Shown here: piece by piece, positions 1 to 11,900 of the stretch | Numbering within the stretch: the first letter of the stretch is position 1 | Layout of the letters: every line of letters starts with the position of its first letter | NCBI GenBank assembly: GCA_942159475.1 | Contig: OW804102.1 | Span: 20,898,684 to 20,962,683, forward strand | DNA from: Sthenelais limicola | Lineage: Eukaryota > Annelida > Polychaeta > Phyllodocida > Sigalionidae | DNA length: 64,000 nucleotides | Reading direction: 5' to 3' | Notes under the pieces: model-generated | Database searches by the model: none | What the model saw: only the letters and a program-made list of their open reading frames with translations | What the model was told of the DNA's origin: nothing | Position numbers and translations under genes: made by a program

Positions 1-336
1 TGTATTGTATTTTTTATTGACAGCATTTCATCATTTACAGACAATAATTCTCTGTGTATCAAGCAAAAAATAATAAATATCCTAGAAAACATGAACAGAT
101 TTTATATTCTTCATTATTTTAACATTAAGGTAGGTATCTAGATTTCGAGGTTCTTCATGAACAGTAAAGTAAAAAGTAGAAAGCCGTTCTGACACATATT
201 GACGCTGACCTTTTAACTACTAAATGTATCAAAATCAGTTTCTCCTTCAAGGAGTTTTCCAAGTTGTTTTTTATGTGAGATGCTATCTTTGTTATTTTTC
301 CTGCTCAAATTTTAAGAAATAATTAAATAAATTAGG

Positions 337-2025
337 TCACATACAAATGTACCTTAACACAACGGTCGCAGCCGCTCCAGCTACACTCACTCTAAAATTC
401 CTCCTCTGGTATGCATCAGAACCTAAATAATACCAATAATGATCGCCATCTCTGCTATATGCTTGCATAGGCAATGATATGGAATAGAAATGTATAATAT
501 GTACCCCTAGGTTCTCTAGTTTTGTATTCACCCACATATTTAAACCCTCTATCACGCTGTTAATAGTATACCTAGAATGACGTTTGGTATAACTATGTAC
601 ATTGCCTTCCAACCATAGTATCCTAATTTTTGGATATTTTAATCTGAGTTGTTTAATCTCCTCAATGACATCCATCATTCCAGTAATGTATGTGGTTAGG
701 TCCATAAAAGAAGTGTCCCACGTTAGTGAATTTAGACAGAGGATGGAATCGTTGTTGTATAGATGTCTTGTTGTGTTAAGTGTGTATGCTAAGACTGATG
801 CGGTTGTTGTGACGGTATAATTCAACTTAATGTGATAATGGTCGTTTACAGAATGATATTGAAGTCTTATATGAGAGTCGCCGATGTAGTAAATCCGATT
901 TTGTCTCGAACTTAGGCAGTTCCTCAGCGTATTTGCTATTCTATATGGGAAGTAGCATTTATTTCTCACAGCCCAGTGCCATATTCCTCTCAGATTCAAC
1001 CAGAATCCACCCTTGTGTTCCAGTTGGTTATACCCACAGGGTGGCAGATCTGTCGTTTTGATTCCATTTATTTTCCCTGGGAATTTCTCTTTGAATTGAT
1101 TGGAGCCTACTTCATATATAGTGATATTATCCCCCCGAGGGCACGTGTAGCAGTAACGCGAGATCTCCCTGTAACTGCCTTGTATATTAAGGTGGGGATG
1201 GTCTTCATACATGGGACAAATTACAGTATACTTCCTCATATTGTCTGTGACTTTATTAGCCACTAGACGACTCTGACAAGCGGCAGTAGTATTCTTTGTG
1301 TAGATAAGTCCATGGATGCTAGTAGGTATATATGGCATCGCTCCAGGTCCTATATACCGTTCTTCTACAATAACATCGATTACATTCTGTGTAAACATTA
1401 CTGATATGTTGAAGGTATAGCTATAGAATTTATACGAAGTCTTACAGAGATCAAGATCCACTGACTTCCGAAGGGAATTGCTGATATCTGTATAAGCAAT
1501 ATTCCTTGCTGTGTCTGTCCCTGGAAATTCCTTTTGTATGTAGTGCCTAAAGTGGTTGAAATGAATCCTTGCATCCAATGGGAGCTCCTCTTCTCCTCTC
1601 CTCACAGCCCCAAAATAACTTGTTCTATTTCGCACCAAACTTGATAAATCATACACATCATTTGGAGGTAACTTAATCCCATAGAGTCCATCTTTCTTCA
1701 TGATTGAATATCTTAGGATTTGTTCCCCTAATGTTAAGTTTTCCATGTTCAAATAATAAATTTCTTGTTCCTTGTTTCCTTTGGAAACTTGAGAATATGC
1801 CAGAATAAGTAATTTCCATGAATACCAGGAGGTGTCTACGTACACGAGGAAATTTATTATGAAAAATAGAAATATCAATCTCTCTTTTTTGGCAATTGAT
1901 TTAAAGTGGATGATTCTTATACGAAAAATGCCCTTGAGGAATGACATTGTTGACGCTGCTCCTAAATCATCACCAGCAAAGCATTGGGTAGACCTGCGAA
2001 ATAAATTATATTGTATGAGTATCAT
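337..2025 (-). CDS. NXPE family / PC-esterase-like type II membrane protein
   Basis: Single open frame of 562 codons ending in TGA at 337-339. A second Met (codon at 1945-1947, residue 27) may be the true start, because a hydrophobic membrane anchor (residues about 49-63) then follows a short basic N-terminus, as expected of a type II Golgi/secretory protein. The C-terminal half carries the SGNH/PC-esterase signature: GDSH at residues 382-385 and the DxxH motif as DGDH at 526-529. The WHWAVRNKC-type stretch just before GDSH is typical of NXPE proteins. Several NxT/NxS sites and paired cysteines fit a luminal domain. Length is as usual for NXPE members (about 500-560 aa) and the frame is unbroken. 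NXPE proteins have no well-settled reaction; the fold suggests an acyl-esterase or acyltransferase acting on glycans (inference). It lies 3.8 kb downstream of the receptor stop on the same strand. Upstream non-coding exons cannot be excluded. Confidence 0.8.
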   Translation of the reverse strand: MILIQYNLFRRSTQCFAGDDLGAASTMSFLKGIFRIRIIHFKSIAKKERLIFLFFIINFLVYVDTSWYSWKLLILAYSQVSKGNKEQEIYYLNMENLTLGEQILRYSIMKKDGLYGIKLPPNDVYDLSSLVRNRTSYFGAVRRGEEELPLDARIHFNHFRHYIQKEFPGTDTARNIAYTDISNSLRKSVDLDLCKTSYKFYSYTFNISVMFTQNVIDVIVEERYIGPGAMPYIPTSIHGLIYTKNTTAACQSRLVANKVTDNMRKYTVICPMYEDHPHLNIQGSYREISRYCYTCPRGDNITIYEVGSNQFKEKFPGKINGIKTTDLPPCGYNQLEHKGGFWLNLRGIWHWAVRNKCYFPYRIANTLRNCLSSRQNRIYYIGDSHIRLQYHSVNDHYHIKLNYTVTTTASVLAYTLNTTRHLYNNDSILCLNSLTWDTSFMDLTTYITGMMDVIEEIKQLRLKYPKIRILWLEGNVHSYTKRHSRYTINSVIEGLNMWVNTKLENLGVHIIHFYSISLPMQAYSRDGDHYWYYLGSDAYQRRNFRVSVAGAAATVVLRYICM

Positions 2026-5000
2026 TTTTATTGTAAAGACAATAGAGAATTGTAAGAATCAATTTGCCTGACCACTACATATGTCATTATATAACGACTA
2101 TAATGTCTACATGCAATTCGCTTTTAATATTCCTCTCATAATACAGTTCAATACAACCTAATTTGGGATCAACAATACCAAAATGTACTGGCCTACTTAG
2201 GGATTCGTTGACACTGGCAATTCTGCTAGAGGGCATTAGTGTCAGAGTACTCCTTCACCCATGAGATATTTAAAAATATATGTTCAATTAACAGTCAATT
2301 GAGTTTCTGATTGGTTGAGATTCACTCAAATTGAGTGCCACAAGCAATATTGATAAAACATCTCTTCAATTTCACGCACTTCTACTTTATGCATGGAAAG
2401 GAAACTTTCACATTAACATTCATTTACTATGATTGAAGTGGTGCCGTCACATTTTGATTGACACAGTCCATAGTTTATCTGTCAATTATTAGTGACCGAT
2501 ATATGGGGTCCAAAGAAGCCTGATCATATTCTACTACTTTTCAGCCTAATCGAGCAGATCTTACAGCATTGTAAAGCCATTTTATGGGTCAGGGATAGGT
2601 AATAGACAATTTACTTTCACCGTTCCTTTCAAATAACCCAAATCTAAATGGGAAATAAAGCTCAAGATACAATTAATACAACCGAACAAGCAATTCTTTT
2701 TTTAACCAAGGCAATATTACATATACTAAGTCTATTACATATACTAAGTCTAAGTTGATTGTTAGCTCTCGCGATCCTCCCGCCCCATACATGTATGATG
2801 TATGAATGTGTTAGATTACAATAGAATTGATATAAACTTACCCTGAGAATGTATAAGGTAATACTAACTAAGGTTGTGTTCGGGGTGATGTCCTGGATGC
2901 AGATATACACTGTTGACAGGGCGTGCACAACTCACTATAAGTGTATCTCATGCTCTGAATGTTTAGCACTTGTACACAGGGTGCACATATGGACCAGGCT
3001 AATATGACATGTACAATTGGCAATGGTTGAACACCAGCATTTATACATTTCATTTCATTTATTGTCTGTAAGGTGTATGTATTTACACGTATTGGTACAT
3101 TTGGAGGATTTTTGTTCTCATAATCTGAACAAATTAGTCATGCAAGTCATCTAGATTTGCGCATATCAAGAGCTATAAATTTAGATGGGGTGAAGATAAA
3201 ATGACACAAACGTCTTTATTTAGATCTTTTGGGTCTATTGTATTAAAGCAGTTAATTGGTGTTAAAACGCGGTATAGTTAGTTGATAATCCTAATTGCTT
3301 CGGAGATTTTTCCGGCAATAAATGTAATCTGAAAACTTGTAATCTTGGCCAAGAATTAATATTATTTATAACCGGTCATGAAAGGAGAACTGACATTAGA
3401 ATATAAATGTTGTTTTGAATTTCGGGGACTGTTAATATGGTTGTACACGTTTTGTAGACCTCAGCCATATATCAGCAGGTTACTAGTAATATTACCAACT
3501 AAACCCTAGCAGCCGCATAGCCTCAGGTAGACTATATATAGCCCTACAGGTGCAAGGTAGGTCTATCACAGTATGACATGAACAAAGTTGACCCTATGTA
3601 GCCATTGGTCAATACGTGAGTCAGATCGTCACAAAATATACAATATAGGACTTCACCAATTCTCTCAAATAACCCAAATTTAAGACATAAATGATGTTTG
3701 AAATACAGTTCAACATGGCAGAATGTATTTTTAAAAATCACAAAACTAAATACACTCAGATATACCTAGTATTCATTATTTTTCAGGCGAATTTAGCAGG
3801 ATATCTTAAAAGTGTAGAGCTTCCAATTGTGCATTTTCTGACGATCTGACCCATGTATAGACTAAGCCCAAGATGCCCTGCTCACAGTCGGTCTCGCACT
3901 GGTTAGTCTGCTTTGCCTTGTTTGAGGTCTGTATGGACTGCTGGTATACATGCTCTAATTGTTAAATAGTGGCATCCCACAATAACCCTATGTATAACCA
4001 GCCGCGTGTGTCAACGACATGTCGATGTTGACCATTTAGTAGGGTTCCTTACTAATGAAAAAATATGATTTTTACTTCCAGTCTGTATCAATGAAAGTTT
4101 ACATCTAAATAACAATTATTGTGGTCAGAGTGTCCAACGGTTCTTTCACTGGGTGATCCGTGGGGGGCTATTATGATAGGGGCTGACCCTCTTTCTGTGG
4201 TTTTTAAAATATTTTATTATTATTTATTTAAGGCCAAAAGATTAAGTAAACATAACTTCTACAATATTAGTCCAATCTGAACATAGTGTTATTAACTTTG
4301 GAATAAAGAGACGAAATCAAATCAATAAGTAGTGCTTAAATAGGGGGTCCTTCCTACCCCCACCCCCAATTTGGGGGAGGGGATCAGCCTACCTCTACAG
4401 GTATATAAGGTTTTGTAATGTAAATTTGTGATGAAGCCACATTTGCAAGTAATATTATTGTAGGGGTATGGACCCCCTAGTCCGGGGGTGGGTGGGGCGA
4501 AGTGGACCCAATCCATTATTGCTGAAAAGGAGAAAATGTTCAAACTGGTATAACTTTGGGAATAGTATATTATAAGCAGGGCCCGGACTGGAAGAACTCT
4601 AAATTCAGATGACATTTTGTCAACCCCTATATCTATACATGGGACATACAGAACTACCTTATCTTATCTTATAGATATCACACGATGGACTGACACAATA
4701 CAAATGGAATAAGGGTAGGCTACATCTGTAATGCCATGTATGTTTACTTGAAACGTCTAACCGGAAGTGCTTGGTGGAAATTAAACAAAACCAAGATGAT
4801 CTCCATTCTACTTATTATAAATATCTATTAGAAACAGGTTTTCTTTGATGGCTAAATTGGATAAACAAAACATTTGGTAGAAATAGCAAATGTCTGACAA
4901 AAGTTGTTTATTTTCAATACAAAACATGTTTTATTTGCTATACAGATTACAATTGCAATGACATGCCTGAAATGATGTCACTGATCATTATTACAGACAC

Positions 5001-5808
5001 CGAGGAATACACAGTAATCCCTATAAAATGGCACTCTTGTAGGTGTGTTTATATCTTATTTGTACTTTTTACCGTGGATACAAAGATGACGTTCATGCAA
5101 ATAGTAATTTGCAATCATTCTGAGCCACCAATCCACAGACTGTCTCTACATCTCAGTGCGCAGTGGACTATGTGGGGCTAACTTTGCAGCCAGAGGCATA
5201 CATGTGATTGTGTTTAGTTCAGTCCCAGGGTTGGACAGACATGCTAAGTGTCCTCTATCCAGGGCTTGCTGACTTATAGTAGGTTATTGCTTTTCAAAGT
5301 CATTTGGGTTTTTTTAACTATAGGTCATAGATAATTAGCTCCTTAATTATAATGCGGTTAATAATTATTATGTCATTGTTACGTAATATGATAATATAAT
5401 AATCTCTTTATTGGAAAGTTTTTATGTTTTTGGTATCTAGCCATTGTGGTCGTTTGAATACACTTACCAAGACATTTCAAGACATTGTGTTCAAGACACT
5501 GTATTAAATGTATTCATGCATTTCGAAGGTCATCTTATGAAGTATATTTAGCTGCTTTACTAGTAAATATTGCAAACTCCTTTTTCAAAAATAAAAATAT
5601 CAAACTTAAAATATAGAAACACTTGAATAGATGTCCTATAGTATTTACTATCATTGGAATCGCCTTGATCTCATCGTTTCAAATATGACGATATTTAAAA
5701 TCCATTCTTTTAAAACTTGTGACTCATTTTCCTGTAACACATCACATATGTATTAATTTGTGCATCTGTGTATCTAAATATGCAGAAAAGCTACATTGTA
5801 TGGAGCGT
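2026..5808. other. intergenic region between NXPE-like gene and receptor stop
   Basis: No convincing coding sequence; the short open frames here have no recognisable motif. It contains one GGGTCAG-type miniature element (listed separately). TTTATT at 5407-5412 reads AATAAA on the minus strand, about 400 bases after the receptor stop, and is a possible polyadenylation signal. Short G/C-rich patches occur near 4340-4500. Confidence 0.5.
3618..3852 (-). mobile_element. miniature element, GGGTCAG family (copy A)
   Basis: 235 bp bounded by inverted ends: a GAGTCAGATCGTCA variant on the left and TGACGATCTGACCC on the right, each followed inward by the ACAATT-type part of the end. The interior carries the family's CACCAATTCTCTCAAAT stretch next to the left end, so this copy is inverted relative to copies B, D and F. 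No coding capacity. Confidence 0.75.
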
Positions 5809-5901
5809 CTATGTGGTGGAGGGCGCCGTTTCCATGGTTCCCGTCACTGTGTTGACATTGGCAGGCTTGACGTCCGCCTGGCCTTTTAGCACTGACGTCA
5901 C
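5809..5901 (-). CDS. GABA-B-like receptor, last coding exon 16
   Basis: Acceptor TTTCTGCAG then 30 codons and TAG (5809-5811). The tail is Ser/Thr/Ala-rich, ends ETAPSTT, and has no heptad pattern and no arginine ER-retention motif. The phase fits exon 15 exactly, but similarity cannot confirm such a short tail; an alternative further 3' exon is possible. Confidence 0.65.
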   Translation of the reverse strand: MTSVLKGQADVKPANVNTVTGTMETAPSTT

Positions 5902-8900
5902 CTGCAGAAATAAACATGGCATTTTGAATATACATTTATTATACATGCATTGCTCTGAAAACAATGTATCTAGAGTGATTTACGCATAGTGCGTATTTCA
6001 CTAGTGATTTCCATGGGGCTGTCGTGGCAACCAATTGGTGTTTTTTTTACTAAGATTACCAGTAAAATCCATATTTACGACTCAATTTTCATGATTGAAA
6101 GCATGTATAATAAATCTGTTAACTAACTCGTTGGTTTCAGTTGCTTAGAATATTGCAAAACGTGCAATATTCACGCTCCTTCAACCAACTTGTTAGTTAA
6201 CCTGTATGTATATCATCACCCTTAAATACGTGTATTCTTCCATGGGGCGTCGATTCTAAAATCAACTATTTGGTTAACAATGATTAAATCTGGTCACAAT
6301 GCACAACAACAAGTGACATAAAACATGCACGATAATTGCAAAAAATACTATCAATCTTGAACCAAACATGCACGCCTATAATACCAATGTATTTGGGTCA
6401 GATTCTCAGAAAATGTACAATTAGCAGCTCTACACATTTAGGAAGTTCTCCTAAATTAGGCTGAGACATGAAAAATACTGGGTATATCTGAATATATTTG
6501 GTATCCCATTGATTTAAAGTATCAGTTCTGTTATGTTAAAGGGCATTTTGAAGCTCAGTTTTGTCTTGAATGTGAGCTATTTGAGAGGATTGGTGAAGGC
6601 TAATTGTACATTTTCTGAAACTCTGACCCATGTAGCCTTACCTTGGGTAGGAATACGATGAGCTGTGTGCAGAAGGTGGCCAGTAGTATGAAGACAGCAT
6701 TGAGGGAGGCCACGAGGTGTATCTCATGTGAGAGCACCAGCCCCAGTCCCACACCCAAGGCACTCAGTATCATTACATTGTATATACACGTGCCTATCAA
6801 CTGTGAGTCGTTCAGGGCCTCGATCTTCACCTGAAAATCATTATGCACAGAGGAAATGAAACGAGTCATTTTGACTCTAAAAGGGAGTCCAGCACATGTC
6901 ACCAGAATAACTTCTTTTTGGAGGCATAATATAGGAGTGTATAATTATACCACTCCTCATGTCACCTGCTTTTTTATTTGCATATTCTTACATATCTATA
7001 TGCTAATTATTATATTTACCGATGTTTTGATCGTTAACAATAATGATGATTATCTGAGTGATTGGGTTGACCAAAATGTCCGCTTTTTCTTTAGAACATT
7101 TTAAAAACCCATTATAAAAAAATCACCCTAATTATCCCTAACAGAATGAACGTCGTCTAGATATATATATAATGCTAGCACTTGTTTGTCATTTTTCCTT
7201 GAAGCAAAATGAAATTATTTTCCAGATTTGTCTATATATAAAATATTATGTGCACATCATAATTGAATGGTATTCCCCTTCCTCTTATCATACTTCCAAA
7301 CCTCCCAAACAGATTAAACTTTATTCTGAGGCTCAAAATCCATGATCTCACCTTTCTTGTTTCCCATGCGAGGAAGGCACCAAAAGCCAGAAGTAGACCC
7401 TGTATGATGTAGAGTACACCAGAGAAGTAGACAGTGTAGTTGGACCTACACACTGCCAGCTGATATTCTATGACTACATCCTCCTCCCCACTTATTCTCT
7501 GCAATGATAAAACAGTCACAAGCTGTAAGTTCCATCGCTAAGTTAATCCTGCATGAGGTGCATCATTAAGTTGTAGAGGAATGAATAGTAGGAGGATGTA
7601 GCAGAAAGGAGTGAATGTGAGTAGGAGAGGTAGGGAAGGTAGAAGGTATCAAAAGTATGTGTAGTACTAAAAGTTGTAGCAGGATGATTAGTACAAGTAG
7701 GACCAGTAGGAGAAGGTAGTAGAATTTGGGGTAGTAGGGGAAAGTAGCAGTAGTAGTACCTAGTTGATGCAGTAGAAGAAGTAGGAGTTGTAGGTGTGGA
7801 TGTAGCGGGAGTAGTGGAAGACTGAAGTAGGAGTGGATATAGCATGATAAGAAATAAAAGTAGAAGTGCATGTAATAGGAGAAGGAGTAGAAAAGTGTGT
7901 AGATGGAATAGGTAGTAGGAGTCGATGTAATGGGAAAAGGAGGAGACCTAGTTTGGCATTGGCCTTTGCATCAGCCTGTGTACGTAGGCTCCAATGCCAG
8001 TCATTCTCCATATGTTGGGAGGAGAGCAGAGTGGCGCAGTGGAAGCGTGCTGGGCCCATAACCCAGAGGTCCGTGGATCGAAACCACGCTCTGCTAACAT
8101 GTATTTTTTACTGCCATGCAAATTCCCTTCCTATACTATGCCTTCATCTGCTTTGGTCATTCCAACTGGTGGGCCTGCATTACAGGGGAAACTCTCTCAA
8201 CTGACCAGTCCACTGCTAGTGGAGAGCACTGGCCCCCTAAAGCTAAACGATGCTTACTAATATGGTTACATCTCTTTATTCCAAAGTTAAGGACACCAGT
8301 TATGTTCAAATCGGACTATTACTTCAAATTTTTACTTAGTCACTGAAAAGGGGTTCAGCCCCCAATTATACTTGCCACAACGGCCCCCTGGCAGGATGAT
8401 CCTTGTACACTCGGACTAAAATTGTTGCTTAGACCCTAAGCTTTAATTTGGTACCAAAAAGTAAACTTTTACACTATTTTGAACTGAAAATCAAATTTTG
8501 CATTAGCCAGGAACGCTACAACGAGGACAAGAAGGCTGCTTTTGGATAAAATAAGCCTATAAATGTATATAGGATTCTGTTTATAAATTGTGTAAATTAA
8601 ACCATGAATGTTACTTACCTCCCCCGGCATTCTCAGTACCTCCACATAGTAGGGATCCAGTGTTGCCCAGAGTACAAGCACTATGAGGTTGACGAGTACA
8701 ATAACGAGCACCACGCCGAATAGCCTGACATCAGATATAGCCTGTCAATACCAGTGTATAGGCATGTAGCAGCTGTAAACAGCTGATGAAATAATTCCAG
8801 TAATTAATTATGTAAATTTATCAAGCTTATGAAATTTATCAGCTTATGAAATTCATCAGCTCATGAATTAATTGCATTAATTAATTAATTAATTATGTAA

Positions 8901-11900
8901 ATTTATCTAGTATTAAATATCCAAACTACCTAATGCACAAACTGATCTTTTGCCATATAGACAAGTTGACTGCTTGCAAACGTGGCTGTTTATTAGTTCA
9001 GTATAATTTCAGTATTAGGGAATGTTCATTTTTAACCACTGAGGGGGATATTTTTTCGGAAGGGGGGGGCACCTTTTTTGTGCAGACTCTGAAGGGGACC
9101 ACCGTTTTCTGTGCAGACTCTAAACGTGTGGGGTGGGGGCGCATTTCTTTTTGCACAGAATTAGAACTACAATGGTGTAGGGGGTCATGAACTTTCAAGG
9201 GGGCAGGCAAATTTTCCACTCACCCCCCCCCCCACTAGTGGTTAATTATGAACAGTCCCTTGCCACATTGTAACCCTAGCTTCCTGTAGAATACAATATA
9301 TCTTCACATCAATCTACACTTCTGGCTTATCTTTATACTTTCCCAAACACATCACCTGTGGCAGAGAATTTGCCTGAAGACAAGGAGAAGTCACTGATGA
9401 CAGCTACACAGGCCAACTCATGGCTCTGACACTCACCACAGACTTGGCGCTCTTGGCGGAGAAGATGACGTGCACTCTCCACGTCTTGGAGAATAAGGCG
9501 CCAAACACAAGTGAGAAGCCTATAGTGGTGGTGAAATTACGCACCTGCAAAAGGAACCGCAGAAAAACACAAAGTACTAATTAATTAATATATTAGAAAC
9601 AGGTTAAAATAGCAATCTGTTGTAGAATCTGTCATTGTCATCGTAGCTACGATGAGAGTTGAGAGCGCAAGATATATAGTGCCGAGGTAATGGGGTGAAT
9701 CCCAGCAACATGGCATCGCCAATCTGTTCTAACCAAGGGTAACAACAAATCTGGTCCAATTGTATATATTCAAGTATCCAAATGTGCTCAAGAGGTAATA
9801 ATGATGTCGTTCAAGTTGTACTGGTTTGTTTTAGTTAAATTTGGTGTCCATTAAAAAAAAACAGGACCGCGAAGTTCGTGAAGCCCACGAAATTATCTTG
9901 ACGTGGGTCCATTTTGAATGGCCTAGTTTTCCTTGGCTGAGGATTGAAGATTTATTGGATTCAATTGCGTAGTAATCGAGTCCAATGAATATTCAATTAC
10001 TGCTCATTATATGCCCTTAGCATAGAAAAATAAACTTTTTCTGTTTTGAATCGTCATGAACTATCTATAAGCTAAAGGAAAAACCAACTCGTATTTGTAT
10101 AGTACACGTAAGATAAAGATATTTTTATTGCACCCACTTATCCCAGGTAATATGTGGAATGCACGTATAACAAAAGTAGTAATACTTGCCGTACAAAAGG
10201 CCTGAGTATGTTGCTCGTCCTGTTCATGGAAGAACACGGTGGCAAACAGTGCAACACACCCGCACAGAATGACATTGTTCATACGTGGTGAGGACATTCG
10301 TATCACTCTGCAATATTCAATTCAATATTCAAAGCATTTTTTATTTATACAAGAAAGGTGTACAAAAAGGAGACCCGCATCTGAAACTGAGTTCCCGGTC
10401 TTCCAGCAGACTCCTGACCAGTTGGTACTGATAGCAATTTTGATTTTACATTAGTATGCCAAAACATATCTCAGGATCATTTTCTAATGTCTAAACTAGG
10501 AGTAACGTGTTATTTGTTTAAAGGGAAAAGTAGTTAGCAACAGGAACAATAAACTTCAGCCCTTCTGACCATAATCAGTACCTTCACCCTGACTGATTGT
10601 TTGAGGGAGTTTTTTGTTTTTAAATGCATATAATTATTCACTAATCAATATTACTCCATTTTTTATGGGGTTTTTCGTCAATCCTGGTAGGAAAGAATAA
10701 TAGAAAAATTACTCATTTACTTATAATAATTAATGAACTATTAATGAATTATTGATAGGGCTGAATCACCTTCACCTTTTGCCTCTGAAGATGATATTGA
10801 AGACTAGGAAGACGATAGAGAGAAGGATACCAAGACCAGCCAGGGACACCAGTGGGAGGTAGACGCTCATGCGTAAGAAGACCTTCTTGATCAGGATCTG
10901 GGTGGAATCGCTAGGGATACGGCCTCCTATTTTAATAATAAAAAAAAAGTTCTATTAATATAATGCAAGAACTATCCATTTACTTAACGCTAAACAGGGG
11001 ATTATGGCATGGTCTCCGTAAGGAGTGTGGTCACGCCGAGTCCTGTAACTGAATAGGACTTGATATAGAGGGACAAGGTGATTCCCTGTGTTATGTGGCA
11101 TTGCGCTGGCAGGCAATGGTTTTTAGCCCATATATATGTCTGCAAGTAATGAAACATTTCCTCTCCTGGCAATCCTAAAGGTGCGGCACTTCTACACATT
11201 CCATCCCAATATGTACAACCCCCTCCCTATCCCCTTGATTATGTTGTTGTTTTAATAATGAGCCAAGTTGTTCAGCTTAAAGGCAGCATGTTGTAAACTA
11301 TCAAAGGTCCGCTTCTATATAAAGAAAATACAAGATCAAGACCCGCCCCAGCTTATAGAACCAAAAAAGGCACAACATATTATCTATCAAGTTCAGAGAT
11401 TCAAATTCAAATAAAAAGCCATTACCAGCGCAACGTGCTCATACAATATGTTATACAAGACAATTATAGGATCGAATTAATTCATAAGGGTAGTTAATAT
11501 GAATGGCAAATATTTTAAACAGGTTGCAATGAAAGACAGTTCAATAACTATTAATGATTTAAGTTTACCTTCAGTGAAGAAGAGAAACAGTGTGACTAAT
11601 TTAACAGTGTATGACTTTAGGTATTTCTATCCTTGAAACATTATTTTATATTCACAACGGTTTCTTCATGTACCACAACACGTATGGTAAAACCTGCACA
11701 TTAACCAGATGTGCCTGCCATATAGTATGTGTACTCTGCAATTGTCAATAAAAGAGGTGCAATAGGGGACTTGCATAACCGCCATTTTGAATCTTGATTC
11801 ACATGGACTAATGGTTCAGCATAAAATCGATGGAAAATATGTTATGTTCAACATAGAATATTTAACAATGATCTCATGTAATTAGCCATATGTTTTACAG

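Noticed and set aside
602..2071. Plus-strand frames of 72-96 codons
   Set aside because: Antisense to the NXPE-like coding frame with no motif of their own.
7543..7871. Minus-strand frames rich in Tyr, Leu and Thr
   Set aside because: They lie in the purine-rich low-complexity tract and have no family signature.
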